64,000 nt of DNA from Candidatus Leptofilum proximum. Its GTDB lineage: Bacteria > Chloroflexota > Anaerolineae > Promineifilales > Promineifilaceae. How positions within the stretch are numbered: position 1 is the stretch's first letter; each line of letters begins with the position of its first letter. The notes beneath the pieces are model-generated. The model made no database searches, was not told the origin of the DNA, and saw only the letters and a program-made list of their open reading frames with translations. The position numbers were made by a program, and so were the translations under genes. This document shows, piece by piece, positions 25,854 through 34,597 of this stretch. Location: contig JADJXK010000002.1 of the NCBI GenBank assembly GCA_016710325.1, positions 1,116,001 through 1,180,000 of the forward strand, read 5' to 3'.

Positions 25854-26981
25854 CTAGGGAATAACCAACTGCTGTCCGGGGTGAATGTTATTGTTGGTCA
25901 GGCCATTGGCCGCTTTCACCGCATCTACCGTAGAGCCGTAGCGGCGAGCAATGGAGTAGAGCGTATCGCCGCGCTGGACAATGTGAATTGTGACCTGAGG
26001 CGTGGCCGTGGCCGTGGGCGGCAGGAGGGATTGCAGCCCAAGTTCGGCCTCGCCGCGGCCGGGGATAAGGCCAATGGCCATCTCAAATTGCGCCGCTGCC
26101 GCCGAGGGATTACCACTCGCGGCCAGCTGGTGGCCGTAATTGACGTGGGCAGCGTACAGCTTTTCAATCATCGCCGCATTGGTGGGATCTTCCAGGAGAA
26201 TACCATTCACCAGGTTGATAACTTCGGGCCAGTTTTGCTGCTGCCAGGCTTCGTCGAGTTGAGCCAGCAGATTGGCGACGTCTGGCGTGGGGGGGACGGC
26301 CGTATCCAGCGTCGGCAGCGGCGTGGGGGTCGCCAGCGGCACAGACGGGGTGCTCGGGGGCAGGGTGGCTGCGGGCTGCCCTGTCGCATACGGCGAGGTG
26401 TACAGCAGCAGGTCAAGCGAGAGAACGTCTGGCAAACCCTCCCCCCTAGGGCTGATGAGCATATTTTGCAACACGATGCTGGGAACGGCCGTGGCCTTTA
26501 TGCTGCTGGCAAAACCGGTCAGTTGGGCCATCGATCCTTCCACCACCAGATGAAACTGGCGCACGTCGTAAACCGGCTTTTGACCTTCGCCAGGCAGCGC
26601 CTGGGGCACGGGCACGGCCTGCAGCTCCACAATCGAGACACCCAAGTTGGCCGCGTTGTCATACAACCCCTCCAAAAACAGGGCCGCCTGCGCTTCAGTG
26701 AGAAAGCGGTTGGCTTTTTGGTCAAACTCCGCCTCCGCTGCTTCAATCTGGCGCGACAGCTGTCCCGAGGTGCCCTGCTGTGCCTGGACGCGGTCGCTGT
26801 AGGCCGCTTCGGCCGTGGCTGACTGGGCCGCCAGCTCGGTGCGCAGCCACCAGCGAGGCAGCAGCGAGTTGAGCGTAAACAACAGGTAGCCGATCAGCAG
26901 CAGTACGATCAGGGCCACCGGCAGAACGATGATCCACTTTTCCCGCAGGTAATCGAGCGTGTTTTCCAGGTAAAGGTTCAT
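25854..26981 (-). CDS. PilO-like membrane protein with C-terminal LysM domain
   Basis: 375 residues. A short cytoplasmic start, one membrane helix (about 15-37, KWIIVLPVALIVLLLIGYLL), a coiled coil (about 45-100) and a PilO-like domain (about 105-200, containing FLEGLYDNAANLGVSIVELQ and RQFHLVVEGSMAQLTGFASS). A Pro/Thr linker and a small helical tetratricopeptide-like stretch (about 245-320) follow. A LysM domain (about 328-375, VQRGDTLYSIARRYGSTVDA) would bind peptidoglycan. It begins at the stop codon of the PilN-like gene (TAATG), so the two products are made together. Type IV pilus PilN and PilO form a heterodimer across the periplasm. The paralogue at 45095-45913 lacks the helical insert. 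Confidence 0.78.
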   Translation of the reverse strand: MNLYLENTLDYLREKWIIVLPVALIVLLLIGYLLFTLNSLLPRWWLRTELAAQSATAEAAYSDRVQAQQGTSGQLSRQIEAAEAEFDQKANRFLTEAQAALFLEGLYDNAANLGVSIVELQAVPVPQALPGEGQKPVYDVRQFHLVVEGSMAQLTGFASSIKATAVPSIVLQNMLISPRGEGLPDVLSLDLLLYTSPYATGQPAATLPPSTPSVPLATPTPLPTLDTAVPPTPDVANLLAQLDEAWQQQNWPEVINLVNGILLEDPTNAAMIEKLYAAHVNYGHQLAASGNPSAAAAQFEMAIGLIPGRGEAELGLQSLLPPTATATPQVTIHIVQRGDTLYSIARRYGSTVDAVKAANGLTNNNIHPGQQLVIP

Positions 26982-28915
26982 TACGGCTCCACCGGCACGG
27001 GCAGCAGCGTCACTAGGATCACAAATTCAATCGTTTCGCTCTGCCGCAGGGCAAATTTGGCTGCGGGCAAAAAACGGCCGTCGCCCCCCGGCAGGCTGCT
27101 GGTCACCGGATCAATCTTTACCGAAACGGGCACGGTCTGGCGGCAAAAATCGGCCCAGCCCAAGGTAAATTCCCCTTCGTGCACGCCAGGGGCCAGCCCG
27201 GCAATGTGGGCCGTCAGGCTGAGGCTAGACGGCGTGGTCCCGGTGATGACCGCCGCGCTCAGCCAGGGCGTCTCTGTGCTAAACTGCCACACCAGCGGCT
27301 CGGTACCCTCAATTTGCACCGTCTGCGCCGGGGGATTGCTGCCGCCCTGGGTGGCCGTGCCAAAGTTGATGGTCTCCGGCTGTACCGTGAGGAACGGCAC
27401 TTCCTGCGCCGAAACGACATAGGTTTTGTTGCCGCCAAACTGCTGCCCCACGTTGCTGATGGTGGCCACGGCCGTTCCATCTGCCTGGGCCGGGAAACAA
27501 ACGGCCGAAGCCAGATTGCCGGAGCCGGGCAGGTCGTAGTCGTCATTTTGCCAGGTCTGGCCGTTAAAATTGACGGACACGGCCGTATCCACCCCCACAG
27601 CCAGCTGCGATGTGACGATTTGGTAGAAGCGGCCGTTTTTCACCAGCAGACCCACTTTGTCCACGTCGCCGTTGGGATAAAAATTGTGAATTTGGGCCTC
27701 ACCGATGGCAATCGGGTTGGGGTCTACGTCGTTTGGCTCGTGGATGTCGCGCAGGTCGGTAGTGGGGGACGGCGTGATGGTGGGCGGCCCCTTGGTAGGA
27801 GTGATGGTGGGTGTCGGCGTGGTGGGCACGATTTCTACCACCTGCAAATCGTACCATTTGTCGGCGCCGTAAACACCACGATTGCTCACCTGCACCGACA
27901 CTTCTATATCTATATCCGGCGGTGCTTGCAGGGTAACGCTGGAACTCAGCGTGCCCAACTCGGCATCATCGTTGGTAAGCGACACATCGCCAAAGGTGAC
28001 GGTGAGGAAGGTGTCTACTCCCGGCGCGAGAAAGTCGGTACTTACCTCGTAGGTGCGGCCCGCCTTGGCCAGGAAGATCACACAGTCCACATCAAAGTTG
28101 GGGTAGAAATTATGCGCCTGAGGCGGCGCGCCTACAAAGATGGGATTGGCGTGGGCGTCGTCCCACTCAAAATCGTCGGTGAGTTTGGGCGTGGCGGTGG
28201 CGGTGGGTTTGGGGGTAACGGGGACCTTGGTGGGAACGGCCGTAGGCACCGGTGTGTTGGTAACGGCCGTAGTGGGCGTGGCCGTGGGCAGCGGCGCAGT
28301 GGGCGTGGGCGAAAAAAACGGCTCTGGCGCCTGCACAATCGACTGCACCTCCACCGCAGCAAACTTACCCGTCCCTTCCAGCTGGCGGGCATAAGTAGTC
28401 ACCACATCGTCGCTGATTGCCCGACCGCGAATCAGCAGCTGGCTGCCCGACTGCTCCAGGCTGGTGATCTGAATCTGGTTACGGTCCACGTTGTTAACGG
28501 CGGAGAGGGCGCCGGGCCAATCCACGTTAGCGGCGGCCAGGGTGGGCAGGAGGGTGTCGATCTGGCTGGACTGGTTGTGAACGGCCGTTAAGGTGATGAT
28601 GAGGGGGCCAGCTTCGGGGGGCAATCCAGGCGTGGCGGCGACGGCCGTTTGCAGGGGAAAAACCTCAGATTCCAGCCGGACCACTTCACCGGCCAGCGTG
28701 TTGGAGGTGAGATAGAGCGGAATAAACAGAACCACCAGGCCCAACACGCCCATCCACAAAATCAACGGTGCTGTGGATCTGGGTTCGGCCTCGTCGTCAG
28801 AGAATTCGTATGGCTCATCAAAATCAGTTGGATCAATTGGGCTGTCTGTTTGCACGTCACCTGTTCTTTCGGCCGTCTGGCAGCCAATCGCCTCATCGTT
28901 GGTAGCGGCAAGCAC
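26981..28915 (-). CDS. PilN-like membrane protein with two PPC-like domains and a BACON-like domain
   Basis: Up to 644 residues. Order: acidic cytoplasmic start, one membrane helix (about 49-71), coiled coil, PilN-like domain (about 105-185, ending LIRGRAISDDVVTTYARQLE), a Thr/Pro linker, a PPC-like beta domain (about 230-350), a second linker, a second PPC-like domain (about 390-500), and a BACON-like beta domain (about 510-610). The layout matches the gene at 43047 domain by domain, although the linkers differ (Thr/Pro here, Gly/Ser there). The start is uncertain: GTG at 28915 or GTG at 28855, the second with AGGTG close by. It is the first gene of a pair with the PilO-like gene. Confidence 0.72.
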   Translation of the reverse strand: MLAATNDEAIGCQTAERTGDVQTDSPIDPTDFDEPYEFSDDEAEPRSTAPLILWMGVLGLVVLFIPLYLTSNTLAGEVVRLESEVFPLQTAVAATPGLPPEAGPLIITLTAVHNQSSQIDTLLPTLAAANVDWPGALSAVNNVDRNQIQITSLEQSGSQLLIRGRAISDDVVTTYARQLEGTGKFAAVEVQSIVQAPEPFFSPTPTAPLPTATPTTAVTNTPVPTAVPTKVPVTPKPTATATPKLTDDFEWDDAHANPIFVGAPPQAHNFYPNFDVDCVIFLAKAGRTYEVSTDFLAPGVDTFLTVTFGDVSLTNDDAELGTLSSSVTLQAPPDIDIEVSVQVSNRGVYGADKWYDLQVVEIVPTTPTPTITPTKGPPTITPSPTTDLRDIHEPNDVDPNPIAIGEAQIHNFYPNGDVDKVGLLVKNGRFYQIVTSQLAVGVDTAVSVNFNGQTWQNDDYDLPGSGNLASAVCFPAQADGTAVATISNVGQQFGGNKTYVVSAQEVPFLTVQPETINFGTATQGGSNPPAQTVQIEGTEPLVWQFSTETPWLSAAVITGTTPSSLSLTAHIAGLAPGVHEGEFTLGWADFCRQTVPVSVKIDPVTSSLPGGDGRFLPAAKFALRQSETIEFVILVTLLPVPVEP

Positions 28916-29025
28916 AGAGCAGGCGCGCTTGCCGCCAAAAGCAATTCCGTATGGGCAAATTATGTCATAGGGACGTGAAGTAGTCCGTGAAAATAACGAA
29001 CTATCGCCGTGAAAAAACCGTAGTT

Positions 29026-30075
29026 CTATATTTTTGTGCCCAGCAGCCGCCTGGCAAAAAGTAGATATGATGCAACGGCCAACAGCAGCAGCCCACCGTA
29101 CAGCACTACATCCACGCCGCTGGCATAGTAGTCGTTGGTGGCCAGCTGGGTAAGTAGAGTAATGGGAGAACGGCCGATCAGCGCGCTGCCACCTACCGCC
29201 AGAACAATGGCCAGCGAGTAGATAAACTGGGCCCGCTCGCGATCCTTCAGGAAGGTGGTGATGACCGCCGCAATCACCGCATTCAGACCCGCCACCACCA
29301 CCGCCAGCAGCAGCACATTCACGGGGTTTTGCACTTCAATCTGGTTAAAATGCAGCAGCACCAGCCACAAGCCAATCTGGATGAGCGCCAACACCATTGC
29401 CGCCAGGATTTTGGCGCCAAAAATCTGACTCAGACTGATGGGGGTCGACCAGAGCGTTTCTAGTGTGTCGTGCTCCAGTTCACTGGCGACCGAGTCAGCC
29501 ACCATGCTGCCCGCCACAAAACCGGGGAAAAACATAAGAATGGGCAAAATGGTGGCATACAAAAATTCGTAGCTGGTGGAGGGCTTGCCTTCCAAATCCA
29601 CGAAGCGCACCTCGATGCCACGCACACGGCGCAGGTAGTTTTCGTACTGCTCCAGCGGCTTGCGCAGCATCATCATGACGATGGTGGACTGAGTTTCGGC
29701 TTCGGGTAGGAAGAGCTGCATGTGGGTGATTTCGGCCGTATCTTCCGGCGGCACGTAGAGCACCGTGTCGATTAGGCCCTGGTCTAGGGCGGCGTCGGCC
29801 TTTTCAGGCTCGTCGAAGTAAATGGGACGCACGTTGCCCGCGCGCAGGTAGTTTAGCAGCGGACTTTCGCGGTCGCCCACAATGCCCGCCTGGATGCGCG
29901 CCTGGCTGTTTTGGGCAATGGTGTTGGGATCGTAAAACGATAGCAATCCCACGAGAATGACCGACGAGAAGGAGGCGATGAACAGCTGAATGCCGATGGC
30001 AATCATGATGGTTCGTTCACGGGTGACAGAGCGCAGCTCGCGCTTAACGATGGCCAGGAGTGGTTTGTAGTTCAT
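29026..30075 (-). CDS. ABC-2 type exporter permease
   Basis: About 349 residues, six membrane helices: one at the N-terminus (TIMIAIGIQLFIASFSSVIL), an extracellular region of about 150 residues, then five grouped helices (from about residue 175) with the ABC-2 coupling sequence LEHDTLETLWSTPISLSQIFGAK split around a Glu-rich turn. It resembles NatB/YhaP-type permeases for Na+ or antimicrobial export. Its ATG at 30075 overlaps the stop of the other permease (ATGA), and the ATPase is at 31814-32695 on the other strand. Confidence 0.87.
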   Translation of the reverse strand: MNYKPLLAIVKRELRSVTRERTIMIAIGIQLFIASFSSVILVGLLSFYDPNTIAQNSQARIQAGIVGDRESPLLNYLRAGNVRPIYFDEPEKADAALDQGLIDTVLYVPPEDTAEITHMQLFLPEAETQSTIVMMMLRKPLEQYENYLRRVRGIEVRFVDLEGKPSTSYEFLYATILPILMFFPGFVAGSMVADSVASELEHDTLETLWSTPISLSQIFGAKILAAMVLALIQIGLWLVLLHFNQIEVQNPVNVLLLAVVVAGLNAVIAAVITTFLKDRERAQFIYSLAIVLAVGGSALIGRSPITLLTQLATNDYYASGVDVVLYGGLLLLAVASYLLFARRLLGTKI

Positions 30076-31766
30076 AGGGCAGATCCCAGGACGAAGAGGT
30101 TGTAAGTGACGTGCAGCACCCCGGCGGCCAGGATGGCAATGGGATAGCGCACATGCCAGCGTGCATTCAGCACGCACACAAAGCTGGTGAAGGTAAAGTG
30201 GGCGATCAACGGCACGATCAACAGCCCGCCGCTAAAAATGGCGGTGGAGAGTGCCGCCTCGGACACCACGTTGAGCGACAGGTAGAGCAGCAGCTTTTCG
30301 GCGACCAGGAATCCCACGGCCGAAATCAAGGCCATGGTGAAAATGCGGCGATACGGCCGTTCCGCCTTCCGCTGGTACAACACCACAATCCCCACCGACT
30401 TGGCCACCTCCTCCACCAGCACAGAGGCCAGCAGCACGGCAATCAGCGCTACCTGCAAGGGCAAGTTGAGAGAGACGGCCAGCAGCACCAGCTGGATGAG
30501 GTACACAATCGGCACAAAACAGAGGGCGAGGAAGAAGATGGAGAGAAACGGCCGTTTCTGGTTCATCGCCAGATAGATCGCCTGGGCCAGCTTGCGCGTC
30601 AGCGGGCGAAAGCCCAGCAGGAACTCCTCATTCAGCACCCGAGTGCCAATGTACAGGGCAAACGAGAAGATGCTCACAATCGGCACCGTGGCAAAAAGGT
30701 ACTGCTCCAGGGTAAACATCTCCCCCTGGTACATCTGCACCGCCAGGGTGAGCGGCGAGAGGTAGCTGAAATCGTTCACTCCGCTAAACATGGCCGGGAA
30801 CACCAGGTAGGCAGTGATAATCGTCACGGCCAGCATGGAGATGAAGGTGGTGTCTTTAAACGTGCGGTAAAACAGCGGCACCATCAGATAAATGGCAAAC
30901 ATGAACAGGATAACGGGCACAAAAATCAGCAGCGCCGCACCCACATTGCCGCCCAACACCAGGGTCATCACCACCACGGAGATCAGAGAGAAGGTCAGGT
31001 ACGGCAGCATTTTGCCCAGGATGATTTCCACCGGGCGAGCGGGCGTGGAGAGCAGCACGGAGAGCCGCTTGTCCAACTTTTCTTGCATGAAGCTGCTGGT
31101 AAAAAAGATGTTGATGAAGGCGATGGGCATGACATACAAAAAGGCGATGATGACCTGGGCAAAAGGAATCGGAGGTTCGGAAAGGGAGGGGATGAGCACA
31201 TCTTCGCCCGCCAGGTCAAAGTCTGCCAGGCCCATGTTGGCCAGGCCATGTCGCACGGCCGCGGCTTCTTCCGCTTCGCTCAGGGAGCCGCCCGCGCCAT
31301 CGCGCACCACGGAGGCTACGCTGGCGTCTTGCACGGTGATTCGCAGGGGAAACGCTTCTTCCGGTGCGTAATCTTCCGAGAGGCGGATAAGCTCCTGCTC
31401 GGCCAAATACTGCTTCACGGCGCCCAGGGCATACTGCGACCGGTCGTCATCACGAGAGAGCACGCGGTCGGCCTCTACGTACAAATCTTGCTGCCCCAAA
31501 CGCAGCTGTTCAAAGCCAGAAACGGGATCCAAGGTGGTGGTGATGAAACGGCCGTCGGCCAAAACAGGACCATTTGGGGAGACACCCACACGATAAACGC
31601 CCATTTGCACCGTTGCTCCCTTTTGCCAGGCAAGGTAGGATAAACTTGCAGCTGCCAGGAAAACCACAATCAACACGAATCGGGCACTGCCCTGAAAGCG
31701 AGACCGAACGCGAAACAGTTCGCGTCGGGCAATAGAAAGTATCAATCGAAAATTTAGCATAGGCAT
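30072..31766 (-). CDS. ABC-2 permease fused to a PrsW-like intramembrane protease domain
   Basis: 564 residues. The first 370 are an ABC-2 exporter subunit like its neighbour: first helix, a long extracellular part, then a membrane block with QEKLDKRLSVLLSTPARPVE. The last 190 residues form about seven helices that match PrsW-type glutamic proteases: VLVEEVAKSVGIVVL (EExxK), GFLVAEKLLLYL, HFTFTSFV and LHVTYNLFVL carry the expected Glu, His and Asn positions. PrsW cleaves an anti-sigma factor in Bacillus. The fusion suggests that transport and membrane proteolysis, or transport of a cleaved peptide, are linked. This is inference. Confidence 0.8.
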   Translation of the reverse strand: MPMLNFRLILSIARRELFRVRSRFQGSARFVLIVVFLAAASLSYLAWQKGATVQMGVYRVGVSPNGPVLADGRFITTTLDPVSGFEQLRLGQQDLYVEADRVLSRDDDRSQYALGAVKQYLAEQELIRLSEDYAPEEAFPLRITVQDASVASVVRDGAGGSLSEAEEAAAVRHGLANMGLADFDLAGEDVLIPSLSEPPIPFAQVIIAFLYVMPIAFINIFFTSSFMQEKLDKRLSVLLSTPARPVEIILGKMLPYLTFSLISVVVMTLVLGGNVGAALLIFVPVILFMFAIYLMVPLFYRTFKDTTFISMLAVTIITAYLVFPAMFSGVNDFSYLSPLTLAVQMYQGEMFTLEQYLFATVPIVSIFSFALYIGTRVLNEEFLLGFRPLTRKLAQAIYLAMNQKRPFLSIFFLALCFVPIVYLIQLVLLAVSLNLPLQVALIAVLLASVLVEEVAKSVGIVVLYQRKAERPYRRIFTMALISAVGFLVAEKLLLYLSLNVVSEAALSTAIFSGGLLIVPLIAHFTFTSFVCVLNARWHVRYPIAILAAGVLHVTYNLFVLGSAL

Positions 31767-31813
31767 AAGTCCATCATTCTGTTTTACTGGTATAAAAATA
31801 AAGATAGAGAGAC

Positions 31814-32695
31814 ATGATCAAATTAAGCGATGTTAGCAAACTATATGAGCGGCACGTTGCTGTGCGTAATCTCAACCTGGAGGTGCGTGCCGGCGAAATT
31901 ATGGGCATCATTGGGCACAACGGCGCCGGCAAAAGCAGCACCCTCAAAATGATTGCCGGGCTTATCGCCCCCTTTTCCGGCGTGGTCGAGGTGATGGGCC
32001 ACGACATGAGCCAGAACCGGGGCACGCCAGAAATCAAGAAGAAGATTGGCTTTTTGCCGGAGGAGAGCGCCCTGTACGCCAACATGACGGTGCTGGAGTA
32101 CCTCACCTTTTTTGGTGAGCTGTACGAGATGCCTAAGAAGCAAACCCTAACCCGGATTGAAGAGCTGCTGACCGGGTTGAACCTGCCGGAGCGCACCAAG
32201 CTCACCGGGGAGCTGTCTAAGGGCATGAAGCGTAAGGTGGCCATTGCGCGGGTGCTGCTGCACGATCCGGACCTGCTCATTCTGGATGAACCAAACTCTG
32301 GCCTGGACCCCCTGACCTCGTTTTTTATCCTCAATTATTTAAAAGAGCTGCGCAACCAGGGTAAAACCATTTTGCTCAGCGCCCACAATTTGTTCCATGT
32401 GGAGTCGGTTTGCGACCGGGTGACGATATTGAAAGACGGCCGTTTGCTCATCTCCGACACCATGCCAGCCATCCGGTCCACGCTGGGCCACCGCGAATAC
32501 GAGGTCCTCTTCCACACCAGCCAGGTCCTGGATTATCCCCTGGTCGATGGTTACTATCGGGTCCGCACCGGTGACCTGAATGAGCTAAGCGCACTTTTGC
32601 AGCAAATCTCCGCCGAACAGTGGCAGCTGGTCAATTTATCCGTGCAGGAATCTGCTCTGGAAGAGATTTATGTCAAGCTGTCGACACTTGCCTGA
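31814..32695 (+). CDS. ABC exporter ATP-binding protein
   Basis: 293-residue ATPase that probably powers the two ABC-2 permeases encoded divergently from 31766. Walker A is GHNGAGKSS, the signature is ELSKGMKRKV, and Walker B is LLILDEPNSGLD followed by the His loop LLSAHNLFHVE. A C-terminal extension of about 75 residues, typical of NatA/CcmA-like export ATPases, follows. Only 47 bases separate the divergent start codons, so a shared control region must be very compact. Confidence 0.92.
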   Translation: MIKLSDVSKLYERHVAVRNLNLEVRAGEIMGIIGHNGAGKSSTLKMIAGLIAPFSGVVEVMGHDMSQNRGTPEIKKKIGFLPEESALYANMTVLEYLTFFGELYEMPKKQTLTRIEELLTGLNLPERTKLTGELSKGMKRKVAIARVLLHDPDLLILDEPNSGLDPLTSFFILNYLKELRNQGKTILLSAHNLFHVESVCDRVTILKDGRLLISDTMPAIRSTLGHREYEVLFHTSQVLDYPLVDGYYRVRTGDLNELSALLQQISAEQWQLVNLSVQESALEEIYVKLSTLA

Positions 32696-32699
32696 TTTA

Positions 32700-32745
32700 C
32701 TATAACAAACCGCAAAGGTGCGTGTTATAGGGCAATATTCCCTAT
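32700..32745 (+). promoter_or_regulatory. Two overlapping, mutually exclusive hairpins after the ATPase gene
   Basis: CTATAACA (32700-32707) can pair with TGTTATAG (32723-32730), and ATAGGG (32727-32732) can pair with CCCTAT (32740-32745). The two stems share bases 32727-32730, so only one can form at a time. No T run follows. It may be an mRNA 3' end signal or an operator; function unproven. Confidence 0.35.
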
Positions 32746-32954
32746 TTGCAGTGCTGATACCTGAAGGCTATTGTATTCCGTCTGGACGCTGCTTATGATC
32801 CACAGAAATTGCGCACCCTCTGTTTGCAGCCGGTAAGTTAATGCCGTTATGCGCAAGCGGACAGAACGGGACCTTATGAAGTAGCGCAACTTCAGGCAGC
32901 AGATAATGATCACTATGAGTGATGGTGTAACGGCGACCAGTAAGGAGCCACAAC

Positions 32955-33368
32955 ATGGTTAAAGAAACGGCAGTCTCCCAGCGCCGCACCCAAAACCGCC
33001 AAAAGCAGACCGGCCAGCCGGGCTTACTCCTCATCAACCAGCAAGATGAAATATTGTATGCCAACCAGCAAGCACGACACTTTTTGGGCCTGTTCAGCGA
33101 AGAGGACCTACCTCGTAAGCTGAAGTTTATGGCCCTGGTTCAATCTGCTTACCAGTGTTACCCGGCAGCCGCGTGGCTGAACTGGCCCACACGGCCGTCA
33201 GCCACCACCCGCAGGCTGATCTACACGCCACCCCACAGCAGCACCCGCCTCCGGCTCAAGGTTGAGATCTTGGAGCAGATTGTGCTGGACGGTGTGCCGG
33301 TTTGGGCAGTGGCCATGACGGAAGAGGGGCGGAGAGAAACGGCCGTTTTCTCAGCCACCACCTGCTAA
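32955..33368 (+). CDS. Small PAS-like protein
   Basis: 137 residues. The centre (about 22-60, GLLLINQQDEILYANQQARH followed by FLGLF) looks like the first half of a PAS domain; the remainder is rich in Arg and Thr and less typical. No kinase or output domain follows. AAGGAG eight bases before the ATG supports translation. It may be a signalling adaptor or a shortened sensor. It precedes the response regulator at 33583. Confidence 0.6.
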   Translation: MVKETAVSQRRTQNRQKQTGQPGLLLINQQDEILYANQQARHFLGLFSEEDLPRKLKFMALVQSAYQCYPAAAWLNWPTRPSATTRRLIYTPPHSSTRLRLKVEILEQIVLDGVPVWAVAMTEEGRRETAVFSATTC

Positions 33369-33428
33369 AGACGAACAGTACCGAATCCCGGTCTTGCCAG
33401 TACCACTTCTGCAATACCAGTCGCTTCA

Positions 33429-33457
33429 GGCAGAGCCTGCCCCTGGGTTGTTTTTTT
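33429..33457 (+). terminator. Weak terminator after the PAS-like gene
   Basis: A 5-base stem GGCAG/CTGCC (33429-33433, 33437-33441) is followed after nine bases by seven T residues (33451-33457). Spacing is not ideal, so this is tentative. Confidence 0.35.
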
Positions 33458-33582
33458 GCCTGATGGGGTCAAATGACAACCTTCCTATTCAATTTATCCA
33501 GTCTCTTTGTTAAATTATCCCCTAGCTATACACAGGTAAACAACAAGAAGTGCACTATTTGCTCGGGACGGATAAAGGGAAA

Positions 33583-34320
33583 ATGGCTTCACAGCGCATC
33601 TTGTTAATTGATGATCACTATCAATTAATTCAGGGTATACAAAACAGTTTGAAAGACGAAGGCTATGAGATCATTACGGCAGCCAATGGGCTGGACGGTC
33701 TCAAGGCGGCGCGACGGCACCGGCCAGACCTGATCATACTGGACATCAATATGCCCTGGATGGACGGGTTGGAAGTCTGCCGCCGCCTGCGTGAAGACAA
33801 CCAGCTGTACAAAACCCCGCTTCTCTTTTTAACGTCGCGCAACTCAGTAGAAGATCGGGTTAACGGTCTGGATCTTGGCGCGGATGATTACCTGGCCAAA
33901 CCGTTTAACACGGCCGAATTAAAAGCGCGGGTTCGTGCCCTGCTGCGGCGCACCCAGGATGCTAACCCGCACTTGCAACCCACCAATACGGCCAGCCTCA
34001 CGGCTGGCCCACTCACGCTGGACCTCAAGGCTGGCCGTGTTAAAGTGGAAGACAATGAGACGATCCAACTGACCCCGGCCGAGTTTGAACTGCTGCATTA
34101 CCTGATGCACCACCCCAACCAGACCTTTACCGGCGAAGAACTGCTGGAAAAAGTGTGGGCCTATGAACCCGGCACGGCCGATCAGAGCCTGGCCCGCTGG
34201 CACATCCGCAATCTGCGCGCCAAAATCGAGCCCGACCCGGCGCACCCCATCTACATTCGCACCATTCCCCGCCACGGCTATATTCTGGATCACGAAGCCG
34301 ACGCCGCGATCAGTTCCTAG
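33583..34320 (+). CDS. OmpR-family response regulator
   Basis: About 245 residues. The receiver domain (1-120) has the acidic pair in LIDDHYQ, the phospho-acceptor in LIILDINMPWMDG and Lys in DYLAKPFNTAEL. A winged-helix DNA-binding domain (about 145-238) has TPAEFELLHYLMHHPNQTFT and RTIPRHGYILD. It is a transcription factor activated by phosphorylation, and no kinase gene is adjacent. It sits directly upstream of the archaellin gene, separated by a strong terminator, so it is a reasonable candidate to control the archaellum locus. That link is inference from position. The ATG at 33583 gives the normal receiver N-terminus. Confidence 0.88.
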   Translation: MASQRILLIDDHYQLIQGIQNSLKDEGYEIITAANGLDGLKAARRHRPDLIILDINMPWMDGLEVCRRLREDNQLYKTPLLFLTSRNSVEDRVNGLDLGADDYLAKPFNTAELKARVRALLRRTQDANPHLQPTNTASLTAGPLTLDLKAGRVKVEDNETIQLTPAEFELLHYLMHHPNQTFTGEELLEKVWAYEPGTADQSLARWHIRNLRAKIEPDPAHPIYIRTIPRHGYILDHEADAAISS

Positions 34321-34345
34321 AAAAACGGCCGTATCAGGCCCCGAC

Positions 34346-34390
34346 AAAAGGGAGGTTTTGGCCGGAAATTCCGGCCAAAACCTCCCTTTT
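34346..34390 (+). terminator. Strong hairpin terminator, perfect 22-base arms
   Basis: Arms 34346-34367 and 34369-34390 are perfectly complementary around one central base, and the right arm ends in TTTT. It isolates the response-regulator gene from the archaellin gene. By symmetry it could stop transcription from both sides. Confidence 0.85.
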
Positions 34391-34597
34391 AAATTCTGCC
34401 CGTACTATGGTAACAGCGCCAATTTTTACTTTTGGGATACCAGTCATAGTCCCCCGGTACAACTCTAACAGATAGCCAACGCAATGCTCTCGCTAAGCAC
34501 ACACACAACCCCAAATTTTTATTGTAGAGTGATGCCAGTATCGTAATGGTGAAAAAAAATACTACATACCTGTATTTTGCAAAAGGAGCAAGTAAAA

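Noticed and set aside
30111..31643. 510-codon plus-strand frame opposite the ABC-2/PrsW gene
   Set aside because: Translation is His/Gln/Arg-rich without domains, while the minus strand encodes a coherent membrane protein.
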